Source: Actinocorallia populi | Lineage (GTDB): Bacteria; Actinomycetota; Actinomycetes; Streptosporangiales; Streptosporangiaceae | Assembly (NCBI RefSeq): GCF_002995495.1 | Contig: NZ_PVZV01000008.1 | Span: 310,001 to 374,000, forward strand | DNA length: 64,000 nt | Direction of reading: 5' to 3' | In this document: positions 41,065 through 49,587 of the stretch, piece by piece | How positions within the stretch are numbered: position 1 is the stretch's first letter | How the letters are laid out: each line of letters starts with the position of its first letter | Notes under the pieces: model-generated | What the model was told of the DNA's origin: nothing | Database searches by the model: none | Seen by the model: only the letters and a program-made list of their open reading frames with translations | Program-made: the position numbers and the translations under genes

Positions 41065-41415
41065 TTATGCCGCGGGGTCGGCGGACAGGCCTACCTGGGG
41101 GCCCACGTCGTCGGCCTCGGCGGCGGCCAGTACCGCCTGCAGCAGGTCGGGGAAGCGCTCCTGCAGGTCGGCGCGGCGCAGGGTCACGTAGCAGCGGGTG
41201 CCCTCCTGGCGGGTGCGGGTCAGGCCCGCGTCCCGCAGTACCCGCAGGTGGTGGCTCAGGGTGGACTTGGCCACCGGTGCGCGCAGCTCTCCCCAGCCGC
41301 GCTCGCGGCCGTCGGCCAGCAGCCGGACCAGCCCCACCCGGATCGGATCGCTGAGCGCGCCCATGATCCCGGTCAGGGATATATCGCCAAGATCGGGATG
41401 TTGCGCCTGCTTCAT
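41065..41415 (-). CDS. ArsR-family regulator
   Basis: A 116-residue winged-helix repressor. LTGIMGALSDPIRVGLVRLL, the recognition helix KSTLSHHLRVLRDAGL and the wing TRQEGTRCYVTLR are typical. No CxC metal site is visible, so a non-metal ligand is likely. ATG 41415 is chosen, since extension to 41451 would run through a 31-base palindrome. It diverges from the SDR gene at 41469, its likely target. Confidence 0.88.
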   Translation of the reverse strand: MKQAQHPDLGDISLTGIMGALSDPIRVGLVRLLADGRERGWGELRAPVAKSTLSHHLRVLRDAGLTRTRQEGTRCYVTLRRADLQERFPDLLQAVLAAAEADDVGPQVGLSADPAA

Positions 41416-41428
41416 GGCACCATGGTAG

Positions 41429-41459
41429 CTTGTTCGATGTTTCACGAACATCGAACAAG
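41429..41459. promoter_or_regulatory. 31-base palindrome between arsR and SDR
   Basis: CTTGTTCGATGTT and AACATCGAACAAG are perfect 13-base arms around TCACG. The site spans the divergent promoters and lies 9 bases from the SDR start codon; it is a strong ArsR operator candidate. Confidence 0.85.
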
Positions 41460-41468
41460 GAGTCCGCC

Positions 41469-42248
41469 ATGACCGAGACGCCTGCCGCCGGTGCTTCTCC
41501 GGACCGTTTCGCCGGCCGGGCGGTCGTCGTCACGGGGGCCGGGTCCGGTATCGGCCGCGCCACCGCGATCGCCTTCGCCCGCGCCGGCGCCCGCGTCCTG
41601 GGCGTCGGCCGCCGCCCCGACGCCCTGGACGACACCGCGCGCCACCATCCGGGCATCACCGTGCTGGCCGCCGACATCCGTGCCGCCGGTGCGCCCCGGG
41701 CGGTCGTCGACGTCGCCGCCGAACGGTTCGGCCGCGTCGACGTGCTGGTCAACAACGCGGGCGCCACCGCCCTCATGCCGCTGGCCGAGGCCGACGCCCG
41801 GCGGATCGGCGACCTGTTCGACCTCAACGTCACCGCACCCAGCCTGCTGGCCGCCGCCGCCCTGCCGCACCTGCGCGCCACCGGCGGCTCGATCGTCAAC
41901 GTCTCCAGCACCTACGGCCACCGGCCCCTGCCCGGCGCCGCCCACTACGCCGCCACCAAGGCGGCCCTGGAGCACCTCACCCGCAGCTGGGCCCTGGAAC
42001 TGGCGCCCGACGGCGTCCGCGTCAACGCGCTGGCCCCCGGCCCCACCGAGAGCGAGGCCCTCACCGCCGCCGGCCTCCCCTCCGCCGCCGTCGACCAGAT
42101 CAAGGCCGACGAGGCCTCCCGCATCCCGCTGGGCCGCCGCGGCCGCCCCGCCGAGATCGCCGCCTGGATCCTGCGCCTGGCCGACCCGGCCGATACCTGG
42201 CTCACCGGCCAGATCCTCACCATCGACGGCGGCCTGGAACTCCTGTGA
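41469..42248 (+). CDS. Short-chain dehydrogenase/reductase
   Basis: A 259-residue SDR: VVVTGAGSGIGRATAIAFA, the NADP-type GVGRRPD, VLVNNAGATAL, catalytic Ser in VNVSSTYGHR and Tyr/Lys in HYAATKAALEHL. The C-terminal GQILTIDGGLEL is standard. AAGGAG precedes ATG 41469. Its substrate is unknown. Control by the divergent ArsR protein is likely from the shared palindrome. Confidence 0.9.
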   Translation: MTETPAAGASPDRFAGRAVVVTGAGSGIGRATAIAFARAGARVLGVGRRPDALDDTARHHPGITVLAADIRAAGAPRAVVDVAAERFGRVDVLVNNAGATALMPLAEADARRIGDLFDLNVTAPSLLAAAALPHLRATGGSIVNVSSTYGHRPLPGAAHYAATKAALEHLTRSWALELAPDGVRVNALAPGPTESEALTAAGLPSAAVDQIKADEASRIPLGRRGRPAEIAAWILRLADPADTWLTGQILTIDGGLELL

Positions 42249-42407
42249 CCGGCACGGGTCCCGCAGGGCGGAAGGCTCTCCGCGTTCTTCCCGGACCGGC
42301 AGCCCGTCGGGCTACGCCTTGCGGGGCGAAAGCGCGGGGCGGGGTGATCCCTCTTACATGGCCGGTTGGGGCGCGGGGGAGACCGGTTAGGCCGGTTACG
42401 TCAGGGG

Positions 42408-43571
42408 ATGATCGGTTTTGTGGATTTTGGTGGTGATGTCAGGAACAGGGCGCTGAGGGCCGGGTACCTGCTGCTCCTGGTGGTGCTGGTCTCCCTGGCG
42501 GTCTGGGCCTTCTGGCGGGTGCGGAACGTGGCGATCCCCGTGCTGCTGGCGGTGTTCATCTCGTCCATGACGGTGCCGCCCGCGCGGTGGCTGGTCCGCC
42601 GGGGGCTGCACGCGGCGCTGGCGACCACCCTGGTGTGGCTGGGGGTACTCGCCGGGGGAGCGCTCACGGTGGTGGCGCTCGTCCCGATCACCGCGGCGGG
42701 CATCGACGACCTGAGGCTCAACGTCGACCGGTTCGCCGTGGACGTCCAGGAGGCCGCCGCCCGCTTCGGCGTGAGCGAGACCCGCCTCACCGAGCTCACC
42801 GAGCAGGCCGGGGACTGGCTGTCCCGCCAGCGGGGCGACATCGCCGACGGCGCGATCACCGGCGTCATCATGACCGGCGAGATCCTCGTCGGCGCCGTGC
42901 TCGCCCTCGTCCTGGCCGTCTACTTCACCCACGGCGGCTCGAAGCTGCTCACCTGGCTCACCGGACTGGCCCCCGAGGACTCCCGCGAAGGACTCCGCTC
43001 GAGCGGTTCCGTCGTCTTCCAGGTCATCGGCAGGTACATGCGCGGCGTGGCCTTCGTGGGCCTCGTGGAGGGCGCCCTCATGGGCCTGGGCCTGTGGCTC
43101 CTCGGCGTCCCCCTGGCGATCCCCCTGGCCGTCCTGACCTGGATCGGGGCCTTCTTCCCCATCGTCGGCGCCTTCCTCGCCGGACTGCTGGCCGCGATCG
43201 TGGCCTTCGCCGCCAAGGGCTGGCTCATCGCCCTGGTCGTCGTGGTCCTCGCCGTCGCCGTCCAGCAGATCGAGGGCAACATCCTGGCCCCCCAGGTCTA
43301 CGGCCGCGCCCTCGACCTCCCCAGCCCCGTCGTCCTCGTGGCCATCGCCCTGGGCGCCGCCCTCGCCGGCATCGCGGGCGCCTTCTTCGCCACGCCCCTC
43401 ACCGCCGCCGCGGCCGCCCTCCTCCACCACCACCGCTCCACCGGCCTCCCCGACGAGGGGGAAGGCGAGGATCCATCACCGGGGACGAACGGCGGCTCGA
43501 CCGCTCCCGCGTCACTGAGGAAACCCACCGCGGATGTCAGCCGGGATCCTGATCGAGACCCTCCCGGGTGA
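42408..43571 (+). CDS. AI-2E-family permease (paralog 1)
   Basis: A 387-residue membrane protein of the AI-2E/PerM family with about eight membrane segments. It shows AIPVLLAVFISSMTVPPARW at the front and the conserved GVPLAIPLAVLTWIGAFFPI, VGAFLAG and QQIEGNILAPQVYGRALDL near the end. A soluble helical loop sits at about residues 85-150. Members export signals or ions; substrate here is unknown. It is very similar along its whole length to the gene at 52937 but has an extra 30-residue polar tail. ATG 42408 has AGGGG upstream. Confidence 0.88.
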   Translation: MIGFVDFGGDVRNRALRAGYLLLLVVLVSLAVWAFWRVRNVAIPVLLAVFISSMTVPPARWLVRRGLHAALATTLVWLGVLAGGALTVVALVPITAAGIDDLRLNVDRFAVDVQEAAARFGVSETRLTELTEQAGDWLSRQRGDIADGAITGVIMTGEILVGAVLALVLAVYFTHGGSKLLTWLTGLAPEDSREGLRSSGSVVFQVIGRYMRGVAFVGLVEGALMGLGLWLLGVPLAIPLAVLTWIGAFFPIVGAFLAGLLAAIVAFAAKGWLIALVVVVLAVAVQQIEGNILAPQVYGRALDLPSPVVLVAIALGAALAGIAGAFFATPLTAAAAALLHHHRSTGLPDEGEGEDPSPGTNGGSTAPASLRKPTADVSRDPDRDPPG

Positions 43572-43614
43572 TGAGGACCTCGACAGGGTCGACGGCGAGC
43601 CCTCGGCCCGGCCC

Positions 43615-45906
43615 TCAGCGGCGGGTGCGGCGGCAGTCGTAGGCGAAGGCCGCGGGGGCGGACAGGGCGGGGTTCGGAGTGAGGACCTCCACCCTCTCCC
43701 AGCCTTCGTAGTCACGGCCGTCCATCCGCCAGAAGGTCCGCTCCACCGGGAGGGTCTGGGGGCCCGTGCCGGGGAAGCGCAGGGTCCGGGCGGGGCCGGA
43801 CGCCCCGTCGCTGCGGGTCCAGCGGTAGGTCACGGTGACCGGGCCCCGGGAGACCGAGACCGATCCGGAGAAGACGAAGGTGTAGCCCCGTCGGCAGTAC
43901 GCGTACGCGACGGGCGGGGTGGCGGAGGCCGCGGCCGAGAGGGTGAGGGGCGGGGGCTGGGCGATGTGGACGGTCACTTCGGCGCCGGGCTTGACGGTGG
44001 TTCCGGCGGGCGGGTGGGTGCTGACGGCCGTGCCTTCGGGGGCGTCCGTGGTCTCTCTGACCGCGTGTTCGGGGACGAGGCCGACGTTTCGCAGTGACTG
44101 TGCGGCGGCTTCGTAGGACGAGCCAGCGACGTTCGGGATGGTGACGTCCGGTACCGGCGGGGCCTGCGCGACGTACAGGGTCACGGAGGCACCTGCCGTG
44201 ATCTGGGCACCGGCCTTCGGGTCGGTCGAGATGACCTGCCCTCGGGGGACGGTGCCGTTCCGCTGCGGCACGATCACCGGCTTCAGGCCCGCTTCACGGA
44301 TGGCCTGCGCGGCTCGGTCCTGCGGCAGCAGGGTCACGTTCGGCACAGATGCGGATGCGTTCGCCGGTGCCTTGGCCACGTAGATGGTCACCTGCGAGCC
44401 CCGTTCGACCTCCGTACCGGCGTCCGGGGAGGTGGAGACGACTTTCCCAGGCTCGCCCGAGACCTCTCGGCTCACCCGGCGAGGGGTCAATCCCAGATTC
44501 TGGATGATGGCCTCGGCCTCGGCGTAGGAGCTTCCCCGCACGTCGGGGACGGTCACCGCGTAGACCGGTGACCGTTGCGCGATGACCAGACCCACCAGCG
44601 CGTCACGGCCGACGTCCGTGCCGGGCGCGGGATCGGTCTCGATCACGGTTCCCGGCTCGTGCTTCAGGGACTGCTTGAACATCACGTACGGAACGAGCGC
44701 CGCAGCACGGACCTTCTTCTCGGCGTCCGCCTGCTGTGCGCCGACGACGTCCGGAACGGTGCCCGCAACCGATTCCGCCGCCAGGGCCGAAGTCGACGGC
44801 CGCACGATGAGCGACGCGTCCTTCGCATCACCGGACGACCTCGTCAGCAACACGGCCAGGCAGGCGACCAGGCTGAGGACCACCCCCACGAGGACGGCCT
44901 TCCCGATCCTGCTGGACGGCAGCAAACCCTTCCTGGAAGGTTTCGTTCGGACTGCCCCGACGGCGACCGGGACGACCTTCTCTTCCTCTTCCGGCGGTTC
45001 TTCGTCTCCTGGAGCCTCATCCGCTGACTTCTCCGACAGCGCCAGCACGGCAAGCTCGGCGACCGCCATGGCGAGGATTCTCATCCCGCGCCGTTCCCAG
45101 TCCTCCCCGTACGCGGCCTCCGCGACGGCCTCGAGCTCCGCGGCGAGCTCAGCCCCGTTCGCAGCGCGTTCGCGGCGGTCTTTCGCGAGCCCCTGCCGGA
45201 GCAACCCGCGCACCGCCTCGGGCACCTCCTCCACCGGAATAGGCGCCCGAACGCACAGTTCTTCCAGCTCGGCGACCGTGGCCGCCTGATACGGAGGACG
45301 GCCGGTCAGACACTCGAAGAACACCGCTGCGGCCGCGTACACATCGCCTACGGGCCGGACCAGCCCATGCCGCCACCGTTCAGGCGGCAGGTACGTGGGA
45401 GTGCCGCCGGTTTCCGCCCGGTCACCGGTGCGCGGGACGATCCCGAAATCCACCAGGGTGGTCACGCCTTCAGCGGTGATGAGGATGTTCTCGGGCCGGT
45501 GGTCCCGGTGCATCACCCCCACCTCGTGCGCGCAGGACAGCCCCAGCAGCGAGCCCTTCCACACGGCCAGCGCCGCCTCGGGCTCCAGCGGGCCGCGTGC
45601 GGCGAGCACCTCCCGCAACGAGACCCCGTCGACCAGGTCCATCACGACCGCGGCCCCGCCGCCGGTCTCGACGTACTCCCGCACCCGGACGACATGTTCG
45701 GATTCCAGGCCCGCGAGCAGTGCCGCTTCCTTCCGGAACTCCTCCCGGAACCGCGCGTCGCCCGCCAGCCACTCTGCGAGGTACTTCACCGCCACCAGGG
45801 ACTCGCCGTCCCCGTCGACGGCCATCACGACGCGTCCTGAGGCCCCCGCCCCCACCTCCCGCAGATCCCGGTAACCCGGTACCCGCCCACCCACCGCAAG
45901 GTCCAT
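43615..45906 (-). CDS. PASTA-domain Ser/Thr protein kinase
   Basis: A 763-residue PknB-type receptor kinase. The kinase domain (10-265) has G-loop VGAGASGRV, Lys41 in VAVKY, catalytic loop HRDHRPEN (Asp135), DFG at 153 and GTPTYLPPE. The lysine usual two residues after the catalytic Asp is Arg137. One membrane helix (about 335-355) is followed by four PASTA repeats (about 375-640: TVPDVVG, TVPDVRG, SVPNVT, TIPNVAG) and a C-terminal Ig-like region with two cysteines. It should sense muropeptides or lipid II. Start ATG 45906 is the best supported. Confidence 0.92.
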   Translation of the reverse strand: MDLAVGGRVPGYRDLREVGAGASGRVVMAVDGDGESLVAVKYLAEWLAGDARFREEFRKEAALLAGLESEHVVRVREYVETGGGAAVVMDLVDGVSLREVLAARGPLEPEAALAVWKGSLLGLSCAHEVGVMHRDHRPENILITAEGVTTLVDFGIVPRTGDRAETGGTPTYLPPERWRHGLVRPVGDVYAAAAVFFECLTGRPPYQAATVAELEELCVRAPIPVEEVPEAVRGLLRQGLAKDRRERAANGAELAAELEAVAEAAYGEDWERRGMRILAMAVAELAVLALSEKSADEAPGDEEPPEEEEKVVPVAVGAVRTKPSRKGLLPSSRIGKAVLVGVVLSLVACLAVLLTRSSGDAKDASLIVRPSTSALAAESVAGTVPDVVGAQQADAEKKVRAAALVPYVMFKQSLKHEPGTVIETDPAPGTDVGRDALVGLVIAQRSPVYAVTVPDVRGSSYAEAEAIIQNLGLTPRRVSREVSGEPGKVVSTSPDAGTEVERGSQVTIYVAKAPANASASVPNVTLLPQDRAAQAIREAGLKPVIVPQRNGTVPRGQVISTDPKAGAQITAGASVTLYVAQAPPVPDVTIPNVAGSSYEAAAQSLRNVGLVPEHAVRETTDAPEGTAVSTHPPAGTTVKPGAEVTVHIAQPPPLTLSAAASATPPVAYAYCRRGYTFVFSGSVSVSRGPVTVTYRWTRSDGASGPARTLRFPGTGPQTLPVERTFWRMDGRDYEGWERVEVLTPNPALSAPAAFAYDCRRTRR

Positions 45907-46034
45907 CCGTATCCCAGTCTCGGTCGCACAAAATGCGCTGATCAACCACCCCAGCGGCAGTAAACCGCACAAAGTGCCCCGGGAACGGAGGTGTACTGCA
46001 ATGTTTCCGAAAGTAGATCAAGTTCTCGTCCGAA

Positions 46035-46076
46035 CGCCGGAAGGGCCGCCCGCGGCGGCGGGCGGCCCTTCCGGCG
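46035..46076. terminator. Terminator of the ABC exporter operon
   Basis: Two perfect 19-base arms (CGCCGGAAGGGCCGCCCGC and its complement) with a GGCG loop, 5 bases past the stop of the small membrane protein on the minus strand. The rest of 45907-46081 would hold the kinase promoter. Confidence 0.88.
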
Positions 46077-46081
46077 GGCGT

Positions 46082-46249
46082 TCAGCGTTCGCGGACGCGG
46101 ACCAGGTAGTCCAGGACGAGGCCGATGGCGATCAGGCCGCTGACGACGTTGACGACGATCCCGTACCAGGTGCCGTCGAACAGGACGCTCACGGCGATGT
46201 TGACGGCGATGACCAGGCCGAAGAGGCTCCAGCGGAGGGTGTTGTTCAT
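46082..46249 (-). CDS. Small two-helix membrane protein of the ABC operon
   Basis: A 55-residue protein with two membrane segments (WSLFGLVIAVNIAVSVLF and GIVVNVVSGLIAIGLVLDYLV) and a basic tail. AAGGCGAA precedes its ATG. It starts 12 bases after the permease stop and ends before a strong terminator, so it is the last gene of the operon. It could be an accessory subunit; I know no named family. Confidence 0.78.
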   Translation of the reverse strand: MNNTLRWSLFGLVIAVNIAVSVLFDGTWYGIVVNVVSGLIAIGLVLDYLVRVRER

Positions 46250-46260
46250 GGGTTCGCCTT

Positions 46261-48690
46261 TCAGGGGATCTGAGGGGAGGTGCGCCGGCGCAGGGTGAAC
46301 CGCGCCGGGAGGACGATGGCGGCGGCGCCGGAGCCGGCGACGCCGAGGAGGAGCAGCCCGGCGCCCACCGGGGAGACCGCGGGGAGCGGCAGCCCGGCGA
46401 CCGCCCAGGCGAAGGCCGTGAGCGTCACCGCGGCGATGAGGGAGCCGATGGCGACGCCGGTGCCCAGGACGATGACGGCCTCCAGGCGCACCATCCGCAG
46501 GACCTGCCGCCGGGTGGCGCCGACCAGGCGGAGCAGGGCGAACTCGCGGCGCCGTGCCGCCGTCGCCAGGGCCAGGGTGGTGACCAGGCCGATGACGACG
46601 AACCCGGCGATGGCCGCGACGACCACCTGGCTGAAGAACCCCTGGAGGCGGAGCGCCTGGGAGAGCTCGGCGCCGAACGCCGCACGGTCGACCACCCGCG
46701 CGCCGGTGTAGGCGGAGGCGACCGCCCGGAGGTCGGCGTTCCCCTTGACGAGGACGTGGTCGTCCAGGGCCGTGGAGGAGTGCGCGGCGACGAGGTCGTG
46801 CGGCAGGAGCACGTCGCCGAGGCCCAGGCCGCGGTCGTAGACGGCCGCCACGCGGAGCTCGACGCGGGCGCCGTCCCCCAGCCAGAGCGGGACCGCCGAG
46901 CCGACGCGCAGGCCGCCCGCCACCTCGCGGCTGAGGGCGACGGTGCCGCCGCGCAGGTCGTCGAGCCGCCCGGCGGAGACCTTCGGGTCCATCGTCGCCG
47001 CGGCGTCCGCGCCGATCCCGCGAGCGGGCAGGGACCTGAGGGTCTGCTCGCCCAGCTCCCGTACCGCCATGACCACGGTGGTGGACTTGACCGGTGCGGC
47101 GGCCGTGACGCCGGGCTGCCGGCGGACGGCCTCCGCGGCCTCGCCCGGAAGCCCCGCTCCGGAGGACGCCAGGATCTGGTCGGCGAGGTTGCCGTCCGCG
47201 GCCTGCGCGGTGGTCGCGCGGACGACCGTGGACTGCGCGAACAGCTGCGTCCCGGCGAAGGCGATGGCCAGCGCGACCGGCGTGATGATCGAACCGGCGC
47301 GCAGGGCGGCCGCGGCTCCGGCGTGCTGGGCCATCCGCCCGGTGACCGGCGCCGCCAGCCGGACCGCGCGCCCCAGCACCCGGCCGCCGACCCGGGCCGC
47401 GAGCGGTCCGAGCAGGGCGGTGGCGATGATCAGGGAGAGGACCAGGCCGCTGACCGAGGCGAGGGCGACGTCCCCGCCCGCGGCCATGGACGTTCCGAGC
47501 GCGCTCAGCCCGAGGACGAGGAACACCGCTCCGGTGGCCACCCGCCAGCGAGGCAGCCCGGCGGGCTCGACCGCGCTCTCGCCCAGCGCCTGGACGGGAA
47601 GGATCCTCGACACGCGCAGGGACGCCACCAGCACGGTGAGGACGGCGATGAGCAGCGTGACGGCGAACGCGGCCAGCACGGGCAGCGGGCTGAGCGACAA
47701 CCCGAACCCCTGCGGCAGAACACCCCTGCCGACCATCGCCGAGTGCGCCCAGGCCCCGAGGGCGAGCGACACGAGACCGCCGAGAAGCGCGGCGGGCGCC
47801 CCGACGGCCCACGTCTCGCGCATCAGCAGTCGGCGGACCTGCCCGGGAGTCGCCCCGACGGCCCGGAGCAGCGCGAACTCCCGTGCCCGCTCCCGGATCA
47901 CCAGAACGATGAGCCCGCCCACGACCACGAGCGCCGTCAGGACGGAGGCGCCGCCGAGCGACGCTCCCATCTCCAGGACGTCGCTCCGGGCGAAGGCCAC
48001 GGACAGGTCCTCGGCCTCGCCGCGCGCCGACCCGGTGGCCACGGTGAGGCCGGGCGCGGCCGCGCGCAGGGCGTCCGAGGACACACCGGAGTCCGCGAGC
48101 ACCGCCAGGACGTCGGCCTGGCCGGGATGCCCGTAAAGCGCCGCCGCCGTCTCCGCGGTGAAGAACGCCGCGTCAGGCCCGGCCGAGACCAGCCCGACGA
48201 CCCGGTACGGCTGCGGTCTCCCGTCGGCCTGCAACCGGACGCGCTGCCCCAGGGCCGCACCCGCCGACTCGCTCAGAACGACCTCGTCCGCGGCCCGCGG
48301 TGCCCGTCCGGCGCTCAATTCGTAAGGGCGCAGGACCGCCGAGGCCCAGCCGTGACCGGTCACCGGCCGTCCCGAATCCGTCAGGACGGGGAACGAGACG
48401 TCGGCCACCACGTCCTGGACGCCGGGAACGGCGCGCAGCCGGTCGGCCGCCGCGATCGGAACGCGGGCGCGCTCGGCCAGCGGCCGTGACTGCTTCGCCG
48501 GCCCCTCGCCGAGCCGCTTCACCCGCGTCTCGACACGTTGGGGCCCCGTCACGACGGCGGCGGCCGCCCCGAACCGCTCGACCGGGGCGTGCGCCCGCAA
48601 CGCGGACTCCAGCAGCACCCCGCACGCCCCGATGAGCGCCGCGGCGAACGTCAGCGCCACGAACACACCGGTGAGGGCACCCTTCTTCAC
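46261..48690 (-). CDS. FtsX-like (MacB/BceB-type) ABC permease
   Basis: An 809-residue permease with an N-terminal membrane helix, a large extracytoplasmic domain (about 35-240) and two FtsX cores (about 250-360 and 690-800). The cores hold LLRAVGATPGQVRRLLMRE and LLRLVGATRRQVLRMVRLE. A central set of helices and a second extracytoplasmic domain lie between. This duplicated layout belongs to lipoprotein/peptide export or antimicrobial-sensing exporters. The GTG start overlaps the ATPase stop (GTGA). Confidence 0.9.
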   Translation of the reverse strand: MKKGALTGVFVALTFAAALIGACGVLLESALRAHAPVERFGAAAAVVTGPQRVETRVKRLGEGPAKQSRPLAERARVPIAAADRLRAVPGVQDVVADVSFPVLTDSGRPVTGHGWASAVLRPYELSAGRAPRAADEVVLSESAGAALGQRVRLQADGRPQPYRVVGLVSAGPDAAFFTAETAAALYGHPGQADVLAVLADSGVSSDALRAAAPGLTVATGSARGEAEDLSVAFARSDVLEMGASLGGASVLTALVVVGGLIVLVIRERAREFALLRAVGATPGQVRRLLMRETWAVGAPAALLGGLVSLALGAWAHSAMVGRGVLPQGFGLSLSPLPVLAAFAVTLLIAVLTVLVASLRVSRILPVQALGESAVEPAGLPRWRVATGAVFLVLGLSALGTSMAAGGDVALASVSGLVLSLIIATALLGPLAARVGGRVLGRAVRLAAPVTGRMAQHAGAAAALRAGSIITPVALAIAFAGTQLFAQSTVVRATTAQAADGNLADQILASSGAGLPGEAAEAVRRQPGVTAAAPVKSTTVVMAVRELGEQTLRSLPARGIGADAAATMDPKVSAGRLDDLRGGTVALSREVAGGLRVGSAVPLWLGDGARVELRVAAVYDRGLGLGDVLLPHDLVAAHSSTALDDHVLVKGNADLRAVASAYTGARVVDRAAFGAELSQALRLQGFFSQVVVAAIAGFVVIGLVTTLALATAARRREFALLRLVGATRRQVLRMVRLEAVIVLGTGVAIGSLIAAVTLTAFAWAVAGLPLPAVSPVGAGLLLLGVAGSGAAAIVLPARFTLRRRTSPQIP

Positions 48691-49415
48691 AACGTCTCCC
48701 AACGGGCGGCCACGGAGGAGGGGGAGGGGTCGGCCAGCTCGTCGACGATCCGCCCGCCGCTGAGGAAGAGCACCGAATCGGCCCAGGCGGCCGCCGCCGG
48801 GTCGTGGGTCACCAGGACGAGCGTCTGGCCGGTCGCGTCGACCGTCTCGCGCAGGAGCCGCAGCACGTCGCGGGCCGTGCGGGGGTCCAGGGCGCCCGTC
48901 GGCTCGTCGGCGAAGACGACCTCGGGCCGGGTCACCAGCGCGCGGGCCAGGGCGGCGCGCTGCTGCTGGCCGCCCGACAGCTCGGACGGGCGGTGCCGCA
49001 GCCGGTCGGACAGCCCGACGCGGCGCACGACCTCCTCCAGCCACGCGCGGTCGGCGCGGACGCCGCCGAGGTGGAGCGGGAGCGTGATGTTCTGCTCGAC
49101 GTCCATGGACGGGACCAGGTTGAAGTCCTGGAAGACGTACCCGATCCGCTCCCGGCGCAGCCGCGTCCGCTTGGTCTCGCTGAGCCGCCCGATGTCCACG
49201 CCCCCGATCCGGACGGTGCCCTCGGTGGGCCGGTCGAGACCGGACGCGCAGTGCAGGAACGTGCTCTTGCCCGACCCGGAGGGCCCCATGACGGCGGTGA
49301 ACCCGCCGCGCCGGAACGTCCACGTGACGCCGTCCAGCGCCCGCACGGGACCGTAGGTCCTGGTGACCGCGTCCAGACTGACCGCCTCCGCGGTCGCCTC
49401 GGCCGTCATGGTCAT
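48687..49415 (-). CDS. MacB/LolD-type ABC ATPase
   Basis: A 242-residue ATPase. Walker A MGPSGSGKSTFLHCAS, signature ELSGGQQQRAALARALV, Walker B EVVFADEPTGALDP and H-loop VTHDPA are all canonical, and the Q-loop is GYVFQDFNLVPSM. It powers the FtsX-like permease in mechanotransmission-type transport. It heads the operon and diverges from the two-component genes at 49588. Confidence 0.93.
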   Translation of the reverse strand: MTMTAEATAEAVSLDAVTRTYGPVRALDGVTWTFRRGGFTAVMGPSGSGKSTFLHCASGLDRPTEGTVRIGGVDIGRLSETKRTRLRRERIGYVFQDFNLVPSMDVEQNITLPLHLGGVRADRAWLEEVVRRVGLSDRLRHRPSELSGGQQQRAALARALVTRPEVVFADEPTGALDPRTARDVLRLLRETVDATGQTLVLVTHDPAAAAWADSVLFLSGGRIVDELADPSPSSVAARWETL

Positions 49416-49498
49416 GTTCTTCCTCCGTCGTCGATGCCGCTCACCTGGTCGAATCTAGATTTCGGCGGGTCCTGGCACATGGGCGCGCTCTCCCGAAT

Positions 49499-49524
49499 CG
49501 ATGGTGTAGCGGGCTACACCATCG
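49499..49524. promoter_or_regulatory. 26-base perfect palindrome between ABC operon and two-component system
   Basis: CGATGGTGTAGC and GCTACACCATCG are 12-base arms with a GG spacer. It lies 84 bases from the ABC ATPase start and 64 bases from the kinase start, so one dimer could control both. The response regulator at 50814 is the obvious candidate. Confidence 0.8.
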
Positions 49525-49587
49525 GCCTGGGAGCAGGCCGTGCTGCACGGAGGCCGACCTCCCCTTACGGTGGACGGCGAGGTGAGC

